Shown here: one piece after another, positions 7,922 through 18,078 of the stretch | Position numbering within the stretch: the first letter of the stretch is position 1 | Layout: each line of letters opens with the position of its first letter | Assembly: GCA_030430575.1 (NCBI GenBank) | Contig: JAUIKF010000018.1 | Location: forward strand, 1-64,000 | DNA: 64,000 bases | Direction of reading: 5' to 3' | Origin: Bacteroidia bacterium | GTDB taxonomy: Bacteria; Bacteroidota; Bacteroidia; J057 | Position numbers and translations under genes: made by a program | The notes under the pieces: model-generated | The model's input: only the letters and a program-made list of their open reading frames with translations | Told to the model about the DNA's origin: nothing | Databases searched by the model: none

Positions 7922-8216
7922 CAAATTTCTATATGAAAGATTGCGAATCTACTATGGGGCCGTACTGAAGGGTATTTCGTTGAAAAAACAGGCCTTTAGA
8001 GCCAAATTAGAGGAGTGAAATATTAGAAAACGACTTTTTTACAAAATCCCACGGTTCACCTCTTGCCAGGGAATTCCCTGGACCCCTAGGAACTATATGT
8101 GAAGACCAACAAAGAACCCTAGCCAACATTTTGTAATACTTACACAAGATTATGTAATAAGCATCTCTGCTAAATTTTGTACCTTTGCTGAAAATAGGTA
8201 ACAAAAGTTTCTTCTC
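7922..8216. other. Intergenic region between divergent arms of the metal island
   Basis: About 295 bp without a credible gene. It holds a perfect 16-bp palindrome CCAGGGAATTCCCTGG (8066-8081) of unknown role. A plus-strand TACCTTTG (8180-8187) matches the Bacteroidota -7 box and lies 30 nt before the next start; no clear -33 TTTG partner is visible. Confidence 0.5.
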
Positions 8217-8645
8217 TTGATAAGAAAAATTGTACATATTTCCCTGGCATTTTTGATCATTACCAGCTCTTGGGGCTTGGTTGTGAATCAACATTTCTGC
8301 TTTGATGATCTAGTAAGTGTTTCTTACTTTTTGCCAGCTAATAGCTGTTCTACAGGAAAAACCCAAGCAGCCTCATGGCTTGAAGAACAAGACTCTCAGT
8401 CGGACAAAATAAGCCACAAGAGCTGTTGTTCTGAACATACACATCTCCTAAAAATCTCTCAAGAACAACAAGGTCAATCGTTTGAACTTCAGCTTCAAGA
8501 AGATAATGTTGTTAAGGGGTTGATGGCAGGGACTTCAGTAACAAAGTTTGCTTCGGTTAGTTCTGGTTGGACATTTCACCTAAGTTACAGACCACCTCTT
8601 CTGGTTTGGGACATCCCTGTTTTTTTACAGACCTTCCTTTGTTGA
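8217..8645 (+). CDS. HYC_CC_PP family small exported protein
   Basis: A 142-residue protein beginning at a TTG start (MIRKIVHISLAFLII), since no ATG precedes the signal peptide. It has the three family marks in order: HFC right after the signal segment (about 27-29), a CC pair in KSCCSEHTH (about 65-66), and a Pro pair in SYRPPLL near the C-terminus. The paralogue at 23495 has the same order with an ATG start, which supports the assignment. Members lie beside copper efflux genes in Bacteroidota; a periplasmic or surface copper-binding role is inferred. It precedes cusA by about 100 bp. Confidence 0.75.
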   Translation: MIRKIVHISLAFLIITSSWGLVVNQHFCFDDLVSVSYFLPANSCSTGKTQAASWLEEQDSQSDKISHKSCCSEHTHLLKISQEQQGQSFELQLQEDNVVKGLMAGTSVTKFASVSSGWTFHLSYRPPLLVWDIPVFLQTFLC

Positions 8646-8749
8646 AATCCTTTTCAGTTTATCCATGCTAAATAGGCATGTATCACGCTTCTCCCATACG
8701 AGAAGTGAACTTCATTTTTGCTTAAAAAAACTGAACTGAAAAGGGCTTT

Positions 8750-11700
8750 ATGCTAGCAAAATACATTCGATTTTTTCTTGAGAACAAGCTGGTCGCTTGG
8801 TTACTACTGCTCCTCTTCGTGGGTTGGGGGCTGGTAACTGCCCCATTTGACTTTGGACTAGAGTGGCTACCCCGTGATCCCGTAGCTGTGGATGCCATCC
8901 CAGATATTGGAGAAAACCAGCAAATTGTTTTTACCAAGTGGATGGGTCAATCTCCTCAAGACGTAGAGGATCAAGTTTCCTATCCCTTAACAACCGCCTT
9001 GCTGGGAATACCTGGAGTGAAAAGCATTCGCTCCAATTCGATGTTTGGTTTTTCTAGCATTTATGTCATTTTTAACGATGACATAGACTTCTACTGGAGT
9101 AGAAGCCGTATTCTGGAAAAACTTAACTCCCTCCCGCCAAACATTCTGCCTCAAGGTGTTCAGCCTACCCTTGGCCCCGATGCGACTGCCTTGGGACAGA
9201 TTTTCTGGTATACCCTGGAAGGGAGAGACCCAGAAGGAAATCCAACTGGCGGCTGGAACCTACAAGAGCTGAGGAGCATCCAAGATTTCTATGTGCGATA
9301 CGGACTGGGATCTGCTGAGGGCGTATCTGAGGTGGCTTCTATTGGTGGATTTGTAAAAGAGTACCAAGTGGACGTTGACCCCGAAGCGATGAAAGCCTAT
9401 GGCATTACGCTCCAGCAGGTGATGAAATCACTGAAAGAAAGCAATATCGATGTAGGTGCACAGACCATAGAGATCAATCTTGCGGAGTATTTTGTGCGGG
9501 GATTGGGGTATGTAGAAAAAATTGAAGACATCGAAAAAAGCGTCATTAAGGTCTCTCAAAATGTGCCCATCCGAATAGGTGATATCGCCCATGTACACCT
9601 TGGGCCAGCTACCCGTCGAGGCGTCCTAGACAAGTCTGGAACCGAAGCCGTAGGCGGCGTCGTAGTGGCTAGGTATGGGGCCAATCCGCTTGAGGTGATT
9701 CAGCATGTCAAGGAAAAGATTGCAGAGATAGAACCTGGCTTGCCCGTCAAGACACTAGCAGATGGAACAGAGTCCCAAGTTCGCATTGTCCCCTTTTATG
9801 ACCGCACCCAGCTGATCTATGAGACCATAGGGACGCTTCAAGAAGCATTAAGCCTTGAAATCCTCATCACGGTTATTGTCGTGATGTTGATGCTCTTTAA
9901 CCTAAAATCGTCTTTTCTGGTCAGTAGCTCCCTGCCCATCGCAGTGCTCATGTGCTTTATTGCGATGAAGTACTTTGGCGTGGATGCCAATATCGTTGCC
10001 CTATCAGGAATTGCCATTGCCATTGGAACGATGGTAGATATGGGTATTGTATTGACCGAAAGCATGGTCAAGCAAATGGACGAAGCACCTCCTGGCCAAA
10101 GTCTTTTGACCACCATCTATGAAGCCACGATGGACGTGGCCTCAGCGGTGATCACAGCAGTAGCTACTACGGTTATCAGCTTTTTGCCTGTCTTCACGAT
10201 GGAGGCGGCAGAGGGCAAACTGTTTAAGCCCTTGGCTTATACCAAAACCTTTGCACTGGTGGCTTCTATCATTGTGGCCATCACCATCATACCGCCGTTG
10301 GCGCACAGTCTTTTTTCGATTAAAGTCGGCAGGAATTCGTTTCGAATTGTCGGAAATATGTTATTGCTTTTAGGTGGAGTGGTTGCTCTTTTCTTTCTTC
10401 CAGCCACCCTGGGAATAATTCTGATTACTATAGGGCTAGCAGGATTACTGGCGGGATGGATTGGGCAAAAATGGCCAAGCAAAACAAAGCTTGTGTTGTG
10501 GCTAAAAAACATTCTCTATGCAGGCATAGTGGCCTTTTTACTGACCCGAATTTGGATGCCTTTAGGAGTAAATAAAGCCCTCCTTGTCAACTTTCTGTTT
10601 GTTGGCGTTTCAATAGGGCTACTCATAGGCTTCTTCTTCTTAGTTATCCATTTTTATGAAAATATCCTTCGCTTTTTGCTCCGATTTAAGCTCGTATTTC
10701 TATTAGTTGTGGGGCTGGTGGTATATCAGGGGCTATTGGTGTTTCAGCAAACGGGGCGCGAGTTTATGCCTGCCCTCGATGAAGGTTCTTTTCTTTTGAT
10801 GCCTACTGCGATGCCACATGCAGGCATGCAAGAGAATATCAAAAACCTGCGGTTGTTGGATATGGCAGTCACGGCTATTCCTGAAGTAGAGACTGTAGTG
10901 GGAAAAGCTGGTCGAGTGGAAAGTGCCCTCGACCCTGCTCCTATGTCTATGTATGAGAATGTCATTCTCTACAAATCAGAATATAAGACAGATGAAAACG
11001 GACATCGCATTCGGTTCCGTGTAAATGGTATGGGAGAATATGTTCGAGACCCCAAGGGAGAGCTTATACCTGATCCCAGTGGCCAATACTTCCGACAATG
11101 GCGTGATCATATCCACAGCGCAGATGATATTTGGAACGAAATTGTTCAAGCGACTCGGATACCAGGGATTACCTCAGCCCCCAAACTCCAGCCCATTGAG
11201 ACCCGATTGGTCATGCTGCAAACAGGTATGCGCGCGCCAATGGGTATAAAAGTAAGCGGTTCTGACCTCCCCCAAATCGAAGCATTTGGACTCAAACTTG
11301 AGCAGCAGCTAAAGGAAGTTGAAGGAGTCAAAGACGTAGCTGTCTTTGCCGATCGAATTGTAGGAAAACCTTACCTCTTATTAGATATTGACCGAGACGC
11401 GATTGGTCGGCATGGGTTGACCGTGGAAAAGGTGCAACAGTCCATCCAAGCTGCCATTGGTGGCATGGTGATGACTACCACAGTAGAAGGAAGAGAGCGT
11501 TACGCGATTCGGGTTCGCTATCCACGCGAATTGAGAGACGACCCCGAATCACTGAAACGGATGTACCTCTCCACTTCCAATGGCAGCCAAATCCCTTTGG
11601 AAGAGTTGGTCCATATTTCCTATGAGCAAGGCCCACAATCCATCAAAAGCGAGGACGGCTTCCTTCTTGGTTACGTCCTCTTTGATCGAGAAAAGGGCTA

Positions 11701-12424
11701 TTCAGAAGTGGAGGTGGTGAATAATGCCCAGGATTTTCTGGAATCCCAAATCGCCAATGGCGACTTAGTACTTCCTGCAGGAATCAGTTTCCGATTTGCG
11801 GGAAACTATGAGCAACAAGTACGCGCTAGCAAGCGCTTATCAATTGTCCTACCAATAGCGTTGGGGATTATATTCCTGATTTTATACTTCCAATTTGGTT
11901 CATCAACCATTTCCGCAATGGTTTTTACGGGCGTTTTTATCGCTTTTGCTGGTGGTTTTCTGATGATTGGATTATATGGCCAGCCTTGGTTTCTGGATGT
12001 GGAGGTGTTGGGAACAAATATGCGAGATCTTTTCCAGATCCGCCAGGTTGACCTGAGTATAGCTGTTTGGGTTGGATTTTTGGCTCTATTTGGCATCGCC
12101 ACAGACGATGGGGTTTTGGTGGCTACATTTCTACAAAAAAGCTTCGCTGTTTCAAATCCTCAAACCATTCCCGAAATCAGAGATGCTGTAGTGGTCGGTG
12201 GCCTAAGGCGAGTACGCCCAGCCATGATGACCACAGCAACGACCATTTTGGCCTTACTTCCTATTCTGACATCTACTGGTCGGGGGGCTGACATCATGCT
12301 GCCCATGGCAATTCCTTCTTTAGGAGGAATGATGCTTCAAGTCGTGACAATGTTCACGGTGCCAGTTCTATATGCTTTGCGAGAGGAATTGAAAATTAGG
12401 TTTACAACAAAAATTGATCATTAA
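8750..12424 (+). CDS. cusA: CusA/CzcA-family heavy-metal RND efflux pump
   Basis: A 1224-residue inner-membrane RND pump that exports Cu(I)/Ag(I) with CusB and CusC. Recognisable parts are ENKLVAWLLLLLFVGWG (TM1), the TM4 proton-relay segment GIAIAIGTMVDMGIVLTESM, the central segment EFMPALDEGSFLLMP, LQTGMRAPMGIKVSG, and TM11-12 RPAMMTTATTILALLPILTSTGRG. The Met-rich context and similarity to CusA rather than CzcA favour monovalent copper or silver. It is longer than E. coli CusA (about 1050) because of an extra hydrophobic segment (about 520-640) and a periplasmic insert (about 740-795); that size is usual in Bacteroidota. cusC and cusB follow within about 12 nt each. Confidence 0.93.
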   Translation: MLAKYIRFFLENKLVAWLLLLLFVGWGLVTAPFDFGLEWLPRDPVAVDAIPDIGENQQIVFTKWMGQSPQDVEDQVSYPLTTALLGIPGVKSIRSNSMFGFSSIYVIFNDDIDFYWSRSRILEKLNSLPPNILPQGVQPTLGPDATALGQIFWYTLEGRDPEGNPTGGWNLQELRSIQDFYVRYGLGSAEGVSEVASIGGFVKEYQVDVDPEAMKAYGITLQQVMKSLKESNIDVGAQTIEINLAEYFVRGLGYVEKIEDIEKSVIKVSQNVPIRIGDIAHVHLGPATRRGVLDKSGTEAVGGVVVARYGANPLEVIQHVKEKIAEIEPGLPVKTLADGTESQVRIVPFYDRTQLIYETIGTLQEALSLEILITVIVVMLMLFNLKSSFLVSSSLPIAVLMCFIAMKYFGVDANIVALSGIAIAIGTMVDMGIVLTESMVKQMDEAPPGQSLLTTIYEATMDVASAVITAVATTVISFLPVFTMEAAEGKLFKPLAYTKTFALVASIIVAITIIPPLAHSLFSIKVGRNSFRIVGNMLLLLGGVVALFFLPATLGIILITIGLAGLLAGWIGQKWPSKTKLVLWLKNILYAGIVAFLLTRIWMPLGVNKALLVNFLFVGVSIGLLIGFFFLVIHFYENILRFLLRFKLVFLLVVGLVVYQGLLVFQQTGREFMPALDEGSFLLMPTAMPHAGMQENIKNLRLLDMAVTAIPEVETVVGKAGRVESALDPAPMSMYENVILYKSEYKTDENGHRIRFRVNGMGEYVRDPKGELIPDPSGQYFRQWRDHIHSADDIWNEIVQATRIPGITSAPKLQPIETRLVMLQTGMRAPMGIKVSGSDLPQIEAFGLKLEQQLKEVEGVKDVAVFADRIVGKPYLLLDIDRDAIGRHGLTVEKVQQSIQAAIGGMVMTTTVEGRERYAIRVRYPRELRDDPESLKRMYLSTSNGSQIPLEELVHISYEQGPQSIKSEDGFLLGYVLFDREKGYSEVEVVNNAQDFLESQIANGDLVLPAGISFRFAGNYEQQVRASKRLSIVLPIALGIIFLILYFQFGSSTISAMVFTGVFIAFAGGFLMIGLYGQPWFLDVEVLGTNMRDLFQIRQVDLSIAVWVGFLALFGIATDDGVLVATFLQKSFAVSNPQTIPEIRDAVVVGGLRRVRPAMMTTATTILALLPILTSTGRGADIMLPMAIPSLGGMMLQVVTMFTVPVLYALREELKIRFTTKIDH

Positions 12425-12435
12425 GGAATAGGATT

Positions 12436-13671
12436 ATGCTAATTAAGAACATCATGATTTCTGCTTTCCTTTTCTGTATCCCTATGGCTATAGAAGCGCA
12501 AGCACCTGATGTATTATTCAGCCTTGCTTTGGAAGCCAATCCCGAACTCCGAGCCTTAGAACTTGAATATCAAGCAGACTTGCAAAAAGCACCACAAGTC
12601 AGTCAACTCCCCAATCCGCAAATCGGTATAGGTGGATTTGTCCTTCCTGTCGAGACCCGATTAGGGCCACAAAGAGCAAGACTCAGCGCATCTCAAGGCT
12701 TCCCTTGGTTCGGCACCTTGCGTGCGCGAGAAGACCTGATGACCAAGCAAGCCCAGGCGCGTTTTGAACAAATTGCAAGTCGTCAGTTGGAGGTGTATTA
12801 CCAGATAAAGGCCGCTTATTTTACCCTTTATCAAATAGAAAAAACGCAAGCTATTATCCAGCGAAATATGCCCCTGCTTCAATCCCTAAAGCAGTTGGCA
12901 GAGGCGAAAGTGAAGGTAGGAGCTACAACGTTAGCAGATGTCTTGCGGGTTGATCTGAAGATTCAAGCTCTTACCCAGGAACTCTTAATCCTCGAAACCC
13001 AAAAGCGAAAACCTTTGGCAACATTGAATCAGTTGCTCTATCGCCCTTTGGATACTTCTGTGAGAATAGCAGACAGTTTAGGGTTTGCGGAATTGCTGTT
13101 CAAAAAAGACACCCTTTTGACACATATCCATGCCAATCACCCCATGATCAGGATGTTTTCCATTCAGCAAGCAGCAGCTCACCAAGCGATTGCTGTGAAT
13201 AAACTGGAGGGGAAACCTTCATTTGGCTTGGGTGTGGATTATTTGATGGTTGAAAGGAGAATAGATGCTGATCCCGTGCATAATGGAAGAGATATTATTC
13301 AATTAAATGCGACGCTCTCGATTCCCCTTTATCGCGAAAAATTTACCGCAAAAACAAGAGAGGAGACCTTTAGAATAGCGGCATTGGAGAACCGAAAAAA
13401 TGAAGTGGAATCGCTTTTTCTATCAATGATCGAAAAGGCATATGCTGATAGTGAAAGCGCCGCTCTTACAAAAGATTTATACACCCAGCAGATTCAAACG
13501 ACAAAAGCTGCAATTCACATGTTGGAAACCAATTACAGCACCCAGCATAGTGGGTTTGATGAGTTGCTTCAATTGGAAGGTGACCTGATAAGTTATGACC
13601 TCAAAATTCTGCGAGCTATTGTTCAAAGCCAATTGGCACGAGCAAGTATTGAGCGCTATTTATTGTATTAA
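12436..13671 (+). CDS. cusC: TolC-family outer-membrane channel (CusC-like)
   Basis: A 411-residue outer-membrane factor with a signal peptide (residues 1-21, ending IEAQA) and two long coiled-coil halves of the OEP repeat: LALEANPELRALELEYQADL at the start of the first, and a second helical hairpin around 300-400. It carries ISASQGFPWFG-like text (RLSASQGFPWFG) typical of heavy-metal TolC proteins. It forms the exit duct for the CusA pump. It starts 11 nt after cusA and ends 11 nt before cusB, so the three are one operon. Confidence 0.9.
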   Translation: MLIKNIMISAFLFCIPMAIEAQAPDVLFSLALEANPELRALELEYQADLQKAPQVSQLPNPQIGIGGFVLPVETRLGPQRARLSASQGFPWFGTLRAREDLMTKQAQARFEQIASRQLEVYYQIKAAYFTLYQIEKTQAIIQRNMPLLQSLKQLAEAKVKVGATTLADVLRVDLKIQALTQELLILETQKRKPLATLNQLLYRPLDTSVRIADSLGFAELLFKKDTLLTHIHANHPMIRMFSIQQAAAHQAIAVNKLEGKPSFGLGVDYLMVERRIDADPVHNGRDIIQLNATLSIPLYREKFTAKTREETFRIAALENRKNEVESLFLSMIEKAYADSESAALTKDLYTQQIQTTKAAIHMLETNYSTQHSGFDELLQLEGDLISYDLKILRAIVQSQLARASIERYLLY

Positions 13672-13682
13672 AAAACATTGTC

Positions 13683-15476
13683 ATGAAGAACATATCGATA
13701 ACTGGGCAAAATCAAAACAAACTGATCCTGATAGGACTATTAGGTGCGATACTAATCGGAGTCGGGATTGGCTACATGTTGTTCCATTCATCCCCCCAAA
13801 ACACAACTCCTACCCTCGAAGCGTCCCACATACATCCAGCTGGCAGCGGGGCGACGGAGTCAATTTGGACTTGCTCCATGCATCCACAGATTCGCCAACC
13901 TGAACCAGGTGATTGTCCTATTTGTGGGATGGATTTGATCCCAGCCAATGAAAATACTTCTTCTAACCCAGCAGTACTTGAAATGACACCAAGCGCAGCG
14001 AAACTGGCACAAATCGAAACAACAGTTATTGGTGCCTCTTCAGTTACAGGAAAAAAGCTTTCACTTTCGGGCAAAATCCAGGTGGACGAACGCCTCGCGG
14101 CTAGTCAAGTAGTTCATATTCCTGGACGTATAGAAAAGCTTTATGTGACCTTCACAGGTGAAGCTATTCAGAGAGGTCAAAAATTAGCGACTCTGTATTC
14201 ACCAGAACTGGTGACCGCTCAGCGCGAATTGCTGGAAGCGTTGAAGCTAAAAGCTACAAATCCTAATTTGGTAGAGGCAGCCAAAAAGAAGCTTGAATTT
14301 TGGAAAATATCCCCTGGGCAGATTAGCGAGATTGAAAAAAGCGGGAAAATTCAAGAAACTTTCGTCATTGTGGCCGATGCATCAGGGATTGTAACAAAAA
14401 GGCGCGTTGCGGTTGGAGATTATATGAAGCAAGGTGATGTGATGTTTGAGATTATGAACCTCAATCGTGTATGGGTGCTTTTTGATGCCTATGAAGAAGA
14501 TTTGGCCTATATAAAAATAGGAGACAAAATCCATTTTACGACCCCTGCAATTCCCAACCAGGAATTTGAAACGAAGATTACCTTTATCGATCCTGTGATA
14601 AATCCTGCTACGCGAGTGGCCTCCCTTCGAGGCGAAGTCTCGAATGGCAAAATGCTCCTAAAGCCCGAAATGTTTGTCCGTGGCATGCTTCATTCTCGTG
14701 TAGAGGCCTCAACAGAACTACGTGTTCCTGCATCAGCTGTATTATGGACTGGAAAGCGGTCTGTCATCTATGTGAAAGTGCCTGAGATGGCGATTCCATC
14801 TTATCGGTACCAAGAAGTTACCTTGGGTGAACGAGAGGGTGACAGCTATATAGTAGAAAAGGGACTGACAGATGGGGATGAGGTGGTAACCCAAGGAAGC
14901 TTCACGATCGACGCCGCTGCCCAGTTGAACAATCAACAAAGCATGATGAATCGTCAGGTTACTATCAAAGGAACTTCTTCGCCAGAAGTACCTGACTATT
15001 TGGATGCGACCCCGTCAGCCTTTAAAGTCCAGTTACAGTCATTGGTAGAAGCATATCTTCCCCTTAAAGATGCTTTGGTGGGAACTGATGCCGTGACTGC
15101 AGCCCAGACAGTGAACACCTTTCTCCAGAAACTATCTGAAGTGGACATGAGCCTTTTGAAAGGAGATGTTCATGTCTATTGGATGGAACAGCATCAAGCC
15201 CTTTCTGCCCATGGTAGTAGTATAAGTAGCGCCTCAGAGGTTGTAGACCAGCGGGAGCAGTTCCGTTTTTTGACCATTGCTTTGATTCAGAGCATTCAGG
15301 CATTAGGGATCAGTAGCGATACACTCTACATCCAACATTGCCCCATGGCCAATGAAAATAAGGGAGCTGACTGGATCAGCACCGAATCGGCCATCCTCAA
15401 CCCCTACTTTGGCGATGAAATGCTGACTTGCGGAAAGGTAACAGATACTTTATTCGGAATACCAAAACAAAAATAA
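13683..15476 (+). CDS. cusB: CusB-like RND periplasmic adaptor with metal-binding and DUF3347 domains
   Basis: A 597-residue membrane-fusion protein. Order: membrane anchor (about 14-33); heavy-metal-binding domain IWTCSMHPQI...GDCPICGMDL with C64, H67, C78 and C81; then lipoyl/beta-barrel MFP core (SGKIQVDERLAASQVVHIPGRIEKL; FVIVADASGIVTKRRVAVGDY; VRVPASAVLWTGKRSVIYVK). The last 150 residues form a DUF3347-type copper-binding domain (VEAYLPLKDALVGTD...YIQHCPMANENKGADW...MLTCGKV). The two extra domains suggest that metal is collected by the adaptor itself and passed to CusA. Confidence 0.92.
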   Translation: MKNISITGQNQNKLILIGLLGAILIGVGIGYMLFHSSPQNTTPTLEASHIHPAGSGATESIWTCSMHPQIRQPEPGDCPICGMDLIPANENTSSNPAVLEMTPSAAKLAQIETTVIGASSVTGKKLSLSGKIQVDERLAASQVVHIPGRIEKLYVTFTGEAIQRGQKLATLYSPELVTAQRELLEALKLKATNPNLVEAAKKKLEFWKISPGQISEIEKSGKIQETFVIVADASGIVTKRRVAVGDYMKQGDVMFEIMNLNRVWVLFDAYEEDLAYIKIGDKIHFTTPAIPNQEFETKITFIDPVINPATRVASLRGEVSNGKMLLKPEMFVRGMLHSRVEASTELRVPASAVLWTGKRSVIYVKVPEMAIPSYRYQEVTLGEREGDSYIVEKGLTDGDEVVTQGSFTIDAAAQLNNQQSMMNRQVTIKGTSSPEVPDYLDATPSAFKVQLQSLVEAYLPLKDALVGTDAVTAAQTVNTFLQKLSEVDMSLLKGDVHVYWMEQHQALSAHGSSISSASEVVDQREQFRFLTIALIQSIQALGISSDTLYIQHCPMANENKGADWISTESAILNPYFGDEMLTCGKVTDTLFGIPKQK

Positions 15477-15510
15477 ATTTTCAAATCATCACTTTTAACT
15501 CATTTCAACA

Positions 15511-15786
15511 ATGAAAACTATCAAATCAATCAGCCTACTAGCAGTCGTATTTTCTTTCACCCTTTTCATGGCTTCCTGTGGAGGTCACGACCATGAGGGC
15601 CATGATCATGACAGTAATGCTACCCATACGCAAACTGCGCATGGAGAAACGGCAGCCTACACCTCAGCCTATGTATGCCCTATGCATTGCGAAAACAGTG
15701 GTGCCGAAAAAGCGGGAAACTGCCCTGTTTGTGGAATGGACTATGTAGCCTTGGAAGATCACACCAAGAACGGACATAAGCACTAA
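15511..15786 (+). CDS. Lipoprotein with heavy-metal-binding domain
   Basis: A 91-residue lipoprotein: signal peptide with lipobox FMASC (Cys about 23), then a His/Asp-rich stretch (GGHDHEGHDHD), then YVCPMHCENSGAEKAGNCPVCGMDY, the same Cys/Met/His metal-binding module found at the N-terminus of CusB, and a GHKH end. It is probably a periplasmic copper or silver buffer passing metal to the pump, comparable in role to CusF (inferred). It follows cusB by 34 nt and belongs to the same operon. Confidence 0.88.
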   Translation: MKTIKSISLLAVVFSFTLFMASCGGHDHEGHDHDSNATHTQTAHGETAAYTSAYVCPMHCENSGAEKAGNCPVCGMDYVALEDHTKNGHKH

Positions 15787-15970
15787 AAGCGTTTTCTAAA
15801 GGCCGAAGCTCGCTCTGAAAAGTCTAGGCTAGGACATCAAGCCCTACATTTTGTCACTTTTCTAGACTTATAGGATTGGTTTGTGGGTAATCCGAAACCA
15901 ACAGGGTTCATCGGCACCTAAACCCTGGGACCCTGTTATAGATATGGCAATCTACTTATGGATATATATC

Positions 15971-18031
15971 ATGAAAAAAAATTTCTGTCTTTTACTCGCC
16001 TTTCTCCTGGTAAGCCACAGTTTGTTATCCCAGAATGACATTCCCTGTTATTTTGATCAACATACCAATAAACGATCGCTTGTTGAGGTAGAACGGCAGT
16101 TACAAATTGCGATTCAGAATAACCTTAGAAAAATGGCAGCCAGGACTTCTGGGGATAGTGTCCGTACGATTCCTGTCGTGGTGCATATTATTCATGATGG
16201 AGGCTCTGAGAATATTTCAGATGCCCAAGTTGAAAGCCAAATCAGGGTATTGAATGAAGATTTTAGAAAAAAAGCAGGCACAAATGGGGATGGCAATGGG
16301 GTAGATACAGATGTCAAGTTTTGCCTAGCCAACCTGTCGCCTGATGGAAATTGTACCAATGGAATTGTAAGAATTCAGTCCCCCTTGACTGATCACCAAA
16401 GCTATCAGCGATCACTTCTAAAGGAGCTAAGTTTTTGGGACAATGCCCGCTACCTGAATATTTATGTGGTCAAAGATATAAATGGGAATGTGGGAGGGTA
16501 TTCATCCTTTCCTGGAGGCCCACCTGATGAAGACGGTGTAGTTGTAAGGCACAATCTCTTTGGGACGATGGGAACCGCATCTGGCCTAGGAAGAACCTCA
16601 ACACATGAGCTTGGACACTGGATGGGGTTGTACCACACATTTAATAATGGTTGCGGAAATGACCTCTGTACGGATGGCGACTACGTTTGTGATACACCAC
16701 CGGTACGGGAACCCAATAGAAGTTGCCCTATAAATGCCAATTCGTGCACAAATGATCAGCCTGATATGAATGATCAAGTACGAAACTATATGGACTATAC
16801 CAGTGATGCATGTCAAAACATGTTGACCTACGGACAGTATTTGCGGATTCAGGCTTCACTTGACACATTTAGGACAGAAATATGGACATCTGCCAACTTG
16901 ATCGCAACAGGCTGTGACAGCAATTATGTGCCTCCCGTCACTTGTCCAGTGGTGGCTGATTTTGTAACACTCAACCGAGAGATATGCACAGAAAATAGTG
17001 CCTATTTCATAGATAAATCACTGAATGATGCAATTGCTTGGCAATGGACTTTTGATGGCGGAATGCCAGCAAAATCGTTTGATCAAAACCCAACTGTGAC
17101 TTATGATACCCCAGGAACCTACGATGTCCTTTTGGTGGTTTCAGATGGGGTAATAATTGACTCCCTACTCTTCGAGGATTACATCACTGTCTCTCCTCCG
17201 AAAATAGGAGACCCACTTTCGTTCCAAGAAAATCTTGATTCAGGACTTTATCCGCCTTCGACCTTAACCATTAACAATTTTGACCAAGGCGTCACTTGGG
17301 AATTAGACACCCTTGCATCTGTTTCTGGGAAATATTCTATCAAAATAAATAACCTCATCAATACCAATTACGGCTCTTCTGATGAATTGGTATTACCTTA
17401 CTTTGACCTTACTACTGGCCATCCTGATTCTAATGTATTCCTGAATTTCACATGGGCCTATGCAAAGTCAGACCCAACTTTTTCAGACGAACTATTGGTA
17501 TTACTCTCTACAGATTGTGGTGCGAGTTTTTCGCGTGTATTTTATGGTACCCAAAACACCCTTGCCACGGGGCCTACTCAGGCTACGCCTTTTATTCCTG
17601 ACGCTACTCAGTGGCGGGATGCTAATATTTCTCTTGATGCGTATCGAGATGAAGCTTATGTACAATTAAAATTTGTCAATGTTACCGATGGAGGCAATAA
17701 TCTGTATCTAGATAATATCTATGTGGGAGACGGTAGTTTTGCTACTACCGCCATCAGTGGAAGCAGCAGCCTTCTAAATGGATTGACACTTTTTCCCAAT
17801 CCTTCACAAGAAAGTAGCACTTTGGAATATACCCTTGAGAGGTCAAGTGTATTAGAACTCGAAATTTATAACCTACAGGGACAGCTGATTAAATCTTATC
17901 CCATGGGCATTCAACAACAGGGGACTAGCCGCTTTCCTATAAGCACGATGGACATGGGGGCTGGGGTCTATTTTGTAAAAATGAAAACTACTGGTATGGA
18001 CAAAATGGTCAAAATGACCGTGATAAAATGA
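15971..18031 (+). CDS. Secreted M43 (pappalysin-type) metalloprotease with PKD and T9SS domains
   Basis: A 686-residue secreted zinc protease. Signal peptide 1-21; catalytic domain with STHELGHWMGLYHTF (HELGHxxG, first His about 212) and the Met-turn RNYMDYTSDACQNML. Then a PKD domain (about 325-410: WQWTFDGGMP...PTVTYDTPGTYDVLLVVSDG), a jelly-roll-like region, and a type A T9SS sorting domain (LTLFPNPSQESSTLEY ... GVYFVKMKT). ATG 15971 follows an upstream in-frame TTG that would wreck the signal peptide. It sits inside the copper island between the pump and CopB, but has no obvious metal-resistance role; it may be cargo. Confidence 0.88.
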   Translation: MKKNFCLLLAFLLVSHSLLSQNDIPCYFDQHTNKRSLVEVERQLQIAIQNNLRKMAARTSGDSVRTIPVVVHIIHDGGSENISDAQVESQIRVLNEDFRKKAGTNGDGNGVDTDVKFCLANLSPDGNCTNGIVRIQSPLTDHQSYQRSLLKELSFWDNARYLNIYVVKDINGNVGGYSSFPGGPPDEDGVVVRHNLFGTMGTASGLGRTSTHELGHWMGLYHTFNNGCGNDLCTDGDYVCDTPPVREPNRSCPINANSCTNDQPDMNDQVRNYMDYTSDACQNMLTYGQYLRIQASLDTFRTEIWTSANLIATGCDSNYVPPVTCPVVADFVTLNREICTENSAYFIDKSLNDAIAWQWTFDGGMPAKSFDQNPTVTYDTPGTYDVLLVVSDGVIIDSLLFEDYITVSPPKIGDPLSFQENLDSGLYPPSTLTINNFDQGVTWELDTLASVSGKYSIKINNLINTNYGSSDELVLPYFDLTTGHPDSNVFLNFTWAYAKSDPTFSDELLVLLSTDCGASFSRVFYGTQNTLATGPTQATPFIPDATQWRDANISLDAYRDEAYVQLKFVNVTDGGNNLYLDNIYVGDGSFATTAISGSSSLLNGLTLFPNPSQESSTLEYTLERSSVLELEIYNLQGQLIKSYPMGIQQQGTSRFPISTMDMGAGVYFVKMKTTGMDKMVKMTVIK

Positions 18032-18078
18032 AATAGGTGTATACCATTTTCCGTCCTCATTTTCTATAAAACTTTATC

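Noticed and set aside
8007-8294. 95-codon minus-strand frame opposite the HYC_CC_PP gene
   Set aside because: It overlaps the real gene and the promoter box; composition is not protein-like. The palindrome at 8066-8081 lies inside it.
13595-15303. Several 80-100-codon frames within cusB on either strand
   Set aside because: Frame shadows of a gene with complete domain structure.
15787-15970. Gap between the metal lipoprotein and the M43 protease, checked for a small gene
   Set aside because: Only a weak AGTCTAG/CTAGACT inverted pair, no good frame; nothing to annotate.
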